Program-made: the position numbers and the translations under genes
Notes under the pieces: generated by a model
The model's input: the letters and a program-made list of their open reading frames with translations, nothing else
What the model was told of the DNA's origin: nothing
Databases searched by the model: none
Shown here: piece by piece, positions 6,486 through 9,453 of the stretch
Position numbering within the stretch: the first letter of the stretch is position 1
How the letters are laid out: each line of letters begins with the position of its first letter
From: an uncultured Subdoligranulum sp.
GTDB taxonomy: Bacteria; Bacillota; Clostridia; Christensenellales; CAG-314
Direction: 5' to 3'
Assembly: GCA_900551395.1 (NCBI GenBank)
Contig: URVX01000031.1
Location: 1-9,453 of the forward strand
Length of the DNA stretch: 9,453 bases

Positions 6486-6786
6486 AAGTTGAATTGTAAA
6501 ACCAAGCGCGACAGCAGAACAGAAAATTTGGATAATTCTAACCGATTTCGGACAGTTCGGGATTTCTTTTGTCCGGCGTAGATCAACGCCGGATTTTTCT
6601 TTATCGGTCAAAGACACGAAAAAAACGCTTATTGAACTTATGAGAGGATTATAACGTAAAAAATAAAATTTTCATAGATTTATGCTTTTAGCTGCAAAAT
6701 GAATAAAGGTGTAATGCGGCGGATTGTAAAACTTTTGTGCCGGAACGCTTGACTTAACTATCATTTGATAAATAAATAAATAACGA
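6486..6786 (+). other. AT-rich gene-free interval after spoIIE
   Basis: Apart from the spoIIE terminator, this stretch holds only a weak promoter-like TTGACT (6749-6754) with TAAATA (6773-6778, 18-base spacer) and a short TAAA tandem run near 6769-6782. Stop codons are frequent in all frames and I see no gene. Confidence 0.6.
6572..6602 (+). terminator. Intrinsic terminator after spoIIE
   Basis: TCCGGCGT (6572-6579) and ACGCCGGA (6586-6593) form a perfect 8-bp stem with a 6-base loop, followed by TTTTTCTTT (6594-6602). It lies 86 bases after the spoIIE stop. Confidence 0.9.
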
Positions 6787-7319
6787 ATGGAAAAGACGGA
6801 GCAGAAATCCAAATTTAGGAGGCTATTAAACAAATAAATAAAATCGGCGACAAACAATTAGCCGAGTTTTGGATAAGCTGGCGCAGCGTATAGAGGAGGA
6901 CGCGACAGCAGGAACGGTGCGGAAATTATTCGGAATATAAAAAACAAATTAACCGAAGCGGCAAAAGACAAACGGGAAAGGAGACATGTCGATAAATCTG
7001 CGTCGCGTGACTTCAACGAAATTTCCCCAAACAGGAGGAGAACGAAAACGAGCTTGCGCGCATAGAGCTTGAACAGGCTCGGCTGAAGCTGCAGCGCGAA
7101 AAAAACGAACTGTCCCAAGCGCGTAACGAATTGGCGCGGCGTCGCGTCGAGCTTGCGGAAAAGGAATTGCGCGCGAAAGAGGAGCGGCAGGAGCGGAGGC
7201 GGCAAGAGCTGGAGCGGCAAACAAGGCTTGACCGCTTCGCCGTGATTATTTCGTATATTTTAGCCTTCGGAGGCGTCGCCGTTTCGGCGGCATTGCTGTT
7301 TTATGTAATGCCGAATTGA
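6787..7319 (+). pseudogene. Decayed gene for a coiled-coil, C-terminally anchored membrane protein
   Basis: Five consecutive coding-like segments each continue the last only after a one-base shift. They are ATG 6787 (MEKTEQKSKF, frame of 6787), about 6819-6865 (EAIKQINKIGDKQLAE), about 6866-6913 (VLDKLAQRIEEDATAG), about 6919-7022 (AEIIRNIKNKLTEAAKD and onward), and about 7029-7319 (KQEENENELARIELEQ to the stop). Every shift goes the same way, as if one base had been lost each time; one junction lies in the homopolymer run TTTCCCCAAA (7022-7031). Joined together they would give about 178 residues: basic and acidic helices, a long Arg/Glu/Gln coiled coil, then one hydrophobic segment (FAVIISYILAFGGVAVSAAL) four to eight residues from the end, typical of a tail anchor. 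The last segment has no ATG or GTG and only a TTG at 7131, so a short functional remnant is possible but unlikely. No Shine-Dalgarno precedes 6787. The family is unknown. Confidence 0.6.
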
Positions 7320-7346
7320 AAAGGCGGGTTTTTTCCCTCCTTTTTT
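7319..7346 (+). terminator. Intrinsic terminator at end of the decayed gene
   Basis: AAAAGGCGGG (7319-7328) pairs with CCCTCCTTTT (7335-7344) with one C/T mismatch, over a loop of six T. The run of six T (7341-7346) follows the GC-rich core. It overlaps the last base of the stop codon. The flanking A run means it could also act on transcripts from the other strand. Confidence 0.7.
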
Positions 7347-7649
7347 GCTCCCGTCGCTTTTTCCGTTTTTTCGGCAGCTGTTTTCAAAAAAACGACCTGC
7401 AAGGGCAGTGAATTTTTGAATTTTAAAAAAACCGTTTTGCATATTAAAATATAAAACCGAGAATTTCAGTGATTGGGACAACAAAATAGTGCGGCCGCCT
7501 GCCGCAATTTGCCTTGCCCCTTAAGGTTTGATTTTAAGTATTTTGTTAATGGCGCGCAATTTGGAAATTCCGCAAAATTGTTTAGAGTTTCAGAAGCCCC
7601 GTTATGTACGTTTAGGCGGCGGCAGAATTTTACGACCCGTTGACGCTAT

Positions 7650-7721
7650 GACGGTAAATTTAAAAAGTCTTGTGTTCAGAGTAAATTAAAAAAATCTGAC
7701 CGGGAGTTTTAAATTTCCGTC
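7650..7721. repeat. Imperfect 72-base inverted repeat
   Basis: The left arm 7650-7665 and right arm 7707-7721 share 15 complementary positions (GACGG, then AAATTTAAAA) with one unpaired T (7655) in the left arm. Inside the 41-base loop a second 5-bp pair, TCAGA / TCTGA, could form. Only four T follow the right arm, so it is not a standard terminator. Confidence 0.65.
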
Positions 7722-7793
7722 TTTTAGGCGTCTGCCGTCGGTTTGTTTTAAATATGCCAATGTCCGTCTGCTTCGGGTTTATGCTTTTTCTGC

Positions 7794-7820
7794 CGCGCGC
7801 TTCCCCGCGGGCGGCGCGCG
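7794..7820. repeat. GC-rich hairpin downstream of the LysR gene
   Basis: CGCGCGC (7794-7800) and GCGCGCG (7814-7820) form 7 bp around a 13-base loop that is itself partly palindromic (CCCGCGGG). It lies about 40 bases past the LysR stop on the minus strand. No T run follows on that strand, so termination by this hairpin alone is uncertain. Confidence 0.5.
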
Positions 7821-7858
7821 TTTAAATTCCATATTTTTTCGGAGTTTTTCAAACCTCG

Positions 7859-8737
7859 TTATAATTGATTTTTCAAGGCGTTGAGAAAAGCTCCCGACGC
7901 TTTGGACATTATCTGATGCTTTTTCCAGGCGACCACAAGCCGCGCTTCCAGACGAGGCTCCAGCGGGCGGAAGCACAAATCGGTACCCTCCGTGTTTATC
8001 AACCTGTCAAGACCTATTGCGTAGCCCATACCTTCCTCGACCATGAGAGAAGCGTTGTAAATCAGATTGTAAGTCACGTTTATTTCGGGCTTGCAGTCCG
8101 CAGCAGAAAACCACTCGTCCAAAGCTTTTTTTATTACGCTGTGTCTCGAACAGATTAAGGGCAGGCATTTCAGGTCGTCTGCCGTGACGCTTTCTTTTTT
8201 TGCCAGCTCGGAGCTTTTCAGCATGAGCACTCCCCACGTGTCCGCCGCCGGTAGCCGGACGTAGTCGTAATCCGCAAGCTCGGACGGCTCCACAAACACG
8301 CCGAAATCGATGAGTCCCTTGTCCAGCTTGTCTTTGACGTCGTGAGTGTCGCCGCTGAAAAAGTGGAACTTCACCTCCGGATGCTTTGACATGATTTCCT
8401 TTGCCGCCCTTGCCACGATTCGCACCGAGCAGGATTCGCCTCCTCCTATATAAACGTCGCCGCTTAAATTTTCGCCGTCGGCAAGCAGCTCGGACTGCGT
8501 TTTTTCGTAAAGCTGAAGCATTTCCTCCGCGCGCTTTTTGAGCAGCAGTCCCGCCTGAGTCAGAGTCACCTTTCTGCTTCCTCTGACAAACAGCTTTTTG
8601 TCCAGCTCGCTTTCCAGCTTTTGCATGCGCCTCGAAAGACTTGGCTGCGCGATAAAAAGATAATCCGCCGCTTTGGTTATGCTCTCCAACTGCGCGACGG
8701 CGAGAAAATATCTCAAATCCCTCAGTTCGATTTCCAT
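7859..8737 (-). CDS. LysR-type transcriptional regulator
   Basis: This 292-residue DNA-binding regulator has an N-terminal winged helix-turn-helix (about residues 1-60), with the LysR signature running through RDLRYFLAVAQLESITKAAD and AQPSLSRRMQKLE, then a linker helix. A two-lobed effector-binding domain follows (about 90-290), opening with SGDVYIGGGE. Length is typical (about 290-310). The ATG at 8737 is chosen because AAGGGGA lies five bases upstream on the minus strand; an in-frame TTG at 8755 lies beyond that site and close to the expected transcription start. It is divergent from the flavoprotein gene, and their shared control region carries a LysR-type operator overlapping its own -35. 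It therefore likely represses itself and controls its neighbour. The effector cannot be predicted from sequence. Confidence 0.95.
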   Translation of the reverse strand: MEIELRDLRYFLAVAQLESITKAADYLFIAQPSLSRRMQKLESELDKKLFVRGSRKVTLTQAGLLLKKRAEEMLQLYEKTQSELLADGENLSGDVYIGGGESCSVRIVARAAKEIMSKHPEVKFHFFSGDTHDVKDKLDKGLIDFGVFVEPSELADYDYVRLPAADTWGVLMLKSSELAKKESVTADDLKCLPLICSRHSVIKKALDEWFSAADCKPEINVTYNLIYNASLMVEEGMGYAIGLDRLINTEGTDLCFRPLEPRLEARLVVAWKKHQIMSKASGAFLNALKNQL

Positions 8738-8759
8738 ATGGTCCCCTTTATGCAATTTT

Positions 8760-8789
8760 ATTTTAACACGCCTCCGTCATAGCGGTCAA
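8760..8789 (-). promoter_or_regulatory. Promoter of the LysR gene
   Basis: Read on the minus strand, TTGACC (8789-8784) and TAAAAT (8765-8760) are separated by 18 bases. Start is expected near 8753, giving a leader of about 16 bases with the AAGGGGA ribosome site. The -35 lies inside the spacer of the palindromic operator. Confidence 0.65.
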
Positions 8790-8795
8790 CTATGA
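8777..8795. promoter_or_regulatory. LysR-type operator, TCATAG-N7-CTATGA
   Basis: A perfect 6-bp inverted repeat with a 7-base spacer contains the T-N11-A core of LysR-type sites in its ATAG-N7-CTAT form. Its centre (8786) is about 66 bases before the expected start of the flavoprotein transcript, the usual position of the primary LysR recognition site. It also covers the -35 of the LysR gene. Confidence 0.7.
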
Positions 8796-8816
8796 ATTGC
8801 CATGCCCGACAGGTCT

Positions 8817-8845
8817 TTGACAGGGCGCTTTACGCGATGTAAAAT
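8817..8845 (+). promoter_or_regulatory. Promoter of the flavoprotein gene
   Basis: TTGACA (8817-8822), a 17-base spacer and TAAAAT (8840-8845) match the housekeeping consensus almost fully. Start is expected near 8852, leaving a leader of about 36 bases. Confidence 0.82.
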
Positions 8846-8887
8846 AAATTCGGACGAAATCCGAAAATTTTTGCAGGGAGAAGAAAA

Positions 8888-9424
8888 ATGAAAAAAATAG
8901 CGATAATTTCATCCACGCCGCGCAAAAACGGAAATTCCGAAATTCTGGCGGAGGAGTTTGCACGCGGCGCTCGAGAGAGCGGCAACGAAGTAAAAAGGTT
9001 TGACGTAAGGGATATCGACCTGAAATTCTGCAGGGGATGTCTCGCATGTCAGAAAAACTCCGCATGCGTCATTGACGACGGTATGAACGAAATCTGCGAC
9101 GAGATAAGCGGGGCGGACGTGCTTGTGTTCGCAACTCCCGTTTATTATTATTCCGTGAGCGGTCAGCTGAAAACCTTTCTCGACAGATTGAATCCGCTTT
9201 TTGCGAGAGAAAATCGATTCGGCGACGTTTATCTTTTGGCGACTGCGGCGGACGACGACGCGTCGGCTGTGGACGGAGCCTTAACGGCAGTCGAAGGATG
9301 GATATCCTGCTTTGACGGAGCGCGTCTTGCAGGCGTCGTGAGAGGCACGGGCGCGACCTATGCGGGAGAAATCAGAAACACGGACGCGCCTCGAAGGGCT
9401 TATGAAGCGGGCAAGGCGGTATGA
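8888..9424 (+). CDS. Flavodoxin-fold NADPH-dependent FMN reductase, possible iron-sulfur flavoprotein
   Basis: This 178-residue cytoplasmic flavoprotein has a flavodoxin-like fold. The N-terminal strand and phosphate loop read IAIISSTPRKNGNSE (residues 4-18). Further family signatures are DVLVFATPVYYYSVSGQLK and the adjacent FLDRLNPL. Cysteines C48, C51, C54 and C60 form C-x2-C-x2-C-x5-C, the compact arrangement used for a 4Fe-4S cluster in iron-sulfur flavoproteins; simpler NADPH:FMN reductases of this superfamily often carry similar cysteines, so a cluster is likely but not certain. Such proteins pass electrons to quinones, disulfides, nitro compounds or oxygen species; the substrate is unknown. 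The ATG follows AGGGAG (8875-8880) at seven bases. The promoter and an upstream LysR operator suggest control by the divergent regulator. The 29 bases after the stop show nothing definite. Confidence 0.9.
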   Translation: MKKIAIISSTPRKNGNSEILAEEFARGARESGNEVKRFDVRDIDLKFCRGCLACQKNSACVIDDGMNEICDEISGADVLVFATPVYYYSVSGQLKTFLDRLNPLFARENRFGDVYLLATAADDDASAVDGALTAVEGWISCFDGARLAGVVRGTGATYAGEIRNTDAPRRAYEAGKAV

Positions 9425-9453
9425 CGCTTTGAAAAATTTTTTGTTTGCTGCGC

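Larger units (their letters stand above)
7347..7858 (+). other. Long non-coding interval between decayed gene and LysR gene
   Basis: These 512 bases have stops in all frames and many A/T runs, with no gene visible on either strand. They contain several palindromes: TGCGGC-5-GCCGCA (7490-7506), the 72-base inverted repeat at 7650-7721 and the GC-rich hairpin at 7794-7820. I see no clear terminator for the leftward LysR transcript. Confidence 0.6.

Noticed and set aside
6599..6660. TTGAAC and TATAAC near 6630-6655 as a promoter
   Set aside because: The spacing is about 12 bases, too short for a housekeeping promoter, and no gene follows directly.
7131..7319. 62-codon frame starting at TTG as an independent small membrane protein gene
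   Set aside because: The coiled coil clearly continues upstream in the same frame to about 7029 and, after frame corrections, to 6787; no ribosome site precedes the TTG.
7260..7484. Minus-strand 74-codon frame over the terminator at 7319
   Set aside because: It crosses a terminator hairpin and A/T runs, has no clear ribosome site, and gives a Lys/Gly-rich product without pattern.
6486..7858. Possible mobile element or prophage remnant explaining the degenerate region
   Set aside because: No transposase, integrase, terminal repeats or target-site duplication could be found by eye; only local palindromes are visible.

Overview
The window looks like chromosomal DNA from a spore-forming member of the Bacillota, most likely class Clostridia. 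The main evidence is a complete spoIIE gene, a transketolase split into two adjacent subunit genes, purine-rich Shine-Dalgarno sites, and housekeeping promoters of TTGACA / TAAAAT type. Base composition is balanced and genes are packed closely up to about 3.8 kb. No rRNA, tRNA, CRISPR array, insertion sequence or phage gene was recognised. Everything here is read by eye, so family names rest on motifs and no database search was run.

Layout. At 1-2138 (+) there is a three-gene run: the transketolase N-terminal subunit (cut by the window edge), the transketolase C-terminal subunit, and uracil-DNA glycosylase (ung). It ends in a strong intrinsic terminator. At 2254-3114 (+) is a 286-residue protein of unknown function. 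Its terminator hairpin carries the -35 box of the next promoter in its loop. At 3154-3787 (+) an unknown 113-residue protein and a Dabb-family protein overlap by 8 bases. The interval 3788-4166 has no credible gene. It holds a weak terminator, a very strong terminator with no gene ending next to it, and Spo0A-box-like sequences ahead of spoIIE (4167-6485, +), which ends in its own terminator.

From 6486 to 7858 the sequence turns AT-rich and degenerate. It contains the remains of a gene for a coiled-coil, tail-anchored protein, broken by four frameshifts in the same direction (6787-7319). About 500 bases of palindrome-bearing non-coding sequence follow. The right end is a divergent pair: a LysR-type regulator (8737-7859, -) and a flavodoxin-fold FMN reductase with a four-cysteine cluster (8888-9424, +). 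They share a control region with an ATAG-N7-CTAT operator, centred near -66 for the reductase and overlapping the regulator's own -35 box.

How the genes work together. The transketolase subunits should assemble into one thiamine-diphosphate enzyme of the pentose phosphate pathway, and ung removes uracil from DNA. spoIIE acts in forespore-specific sigma-F activation during sporulation. The LysR/flavoprotein pair looks like a self-contained redox-responsive regulatory unit. No classical defence or mobile system is evident. The least explained parts are the spoIIE upstream region with its orphan terminator, the nested terminator/promoter at 3102-3139, and the decayed coiled-coil gene.
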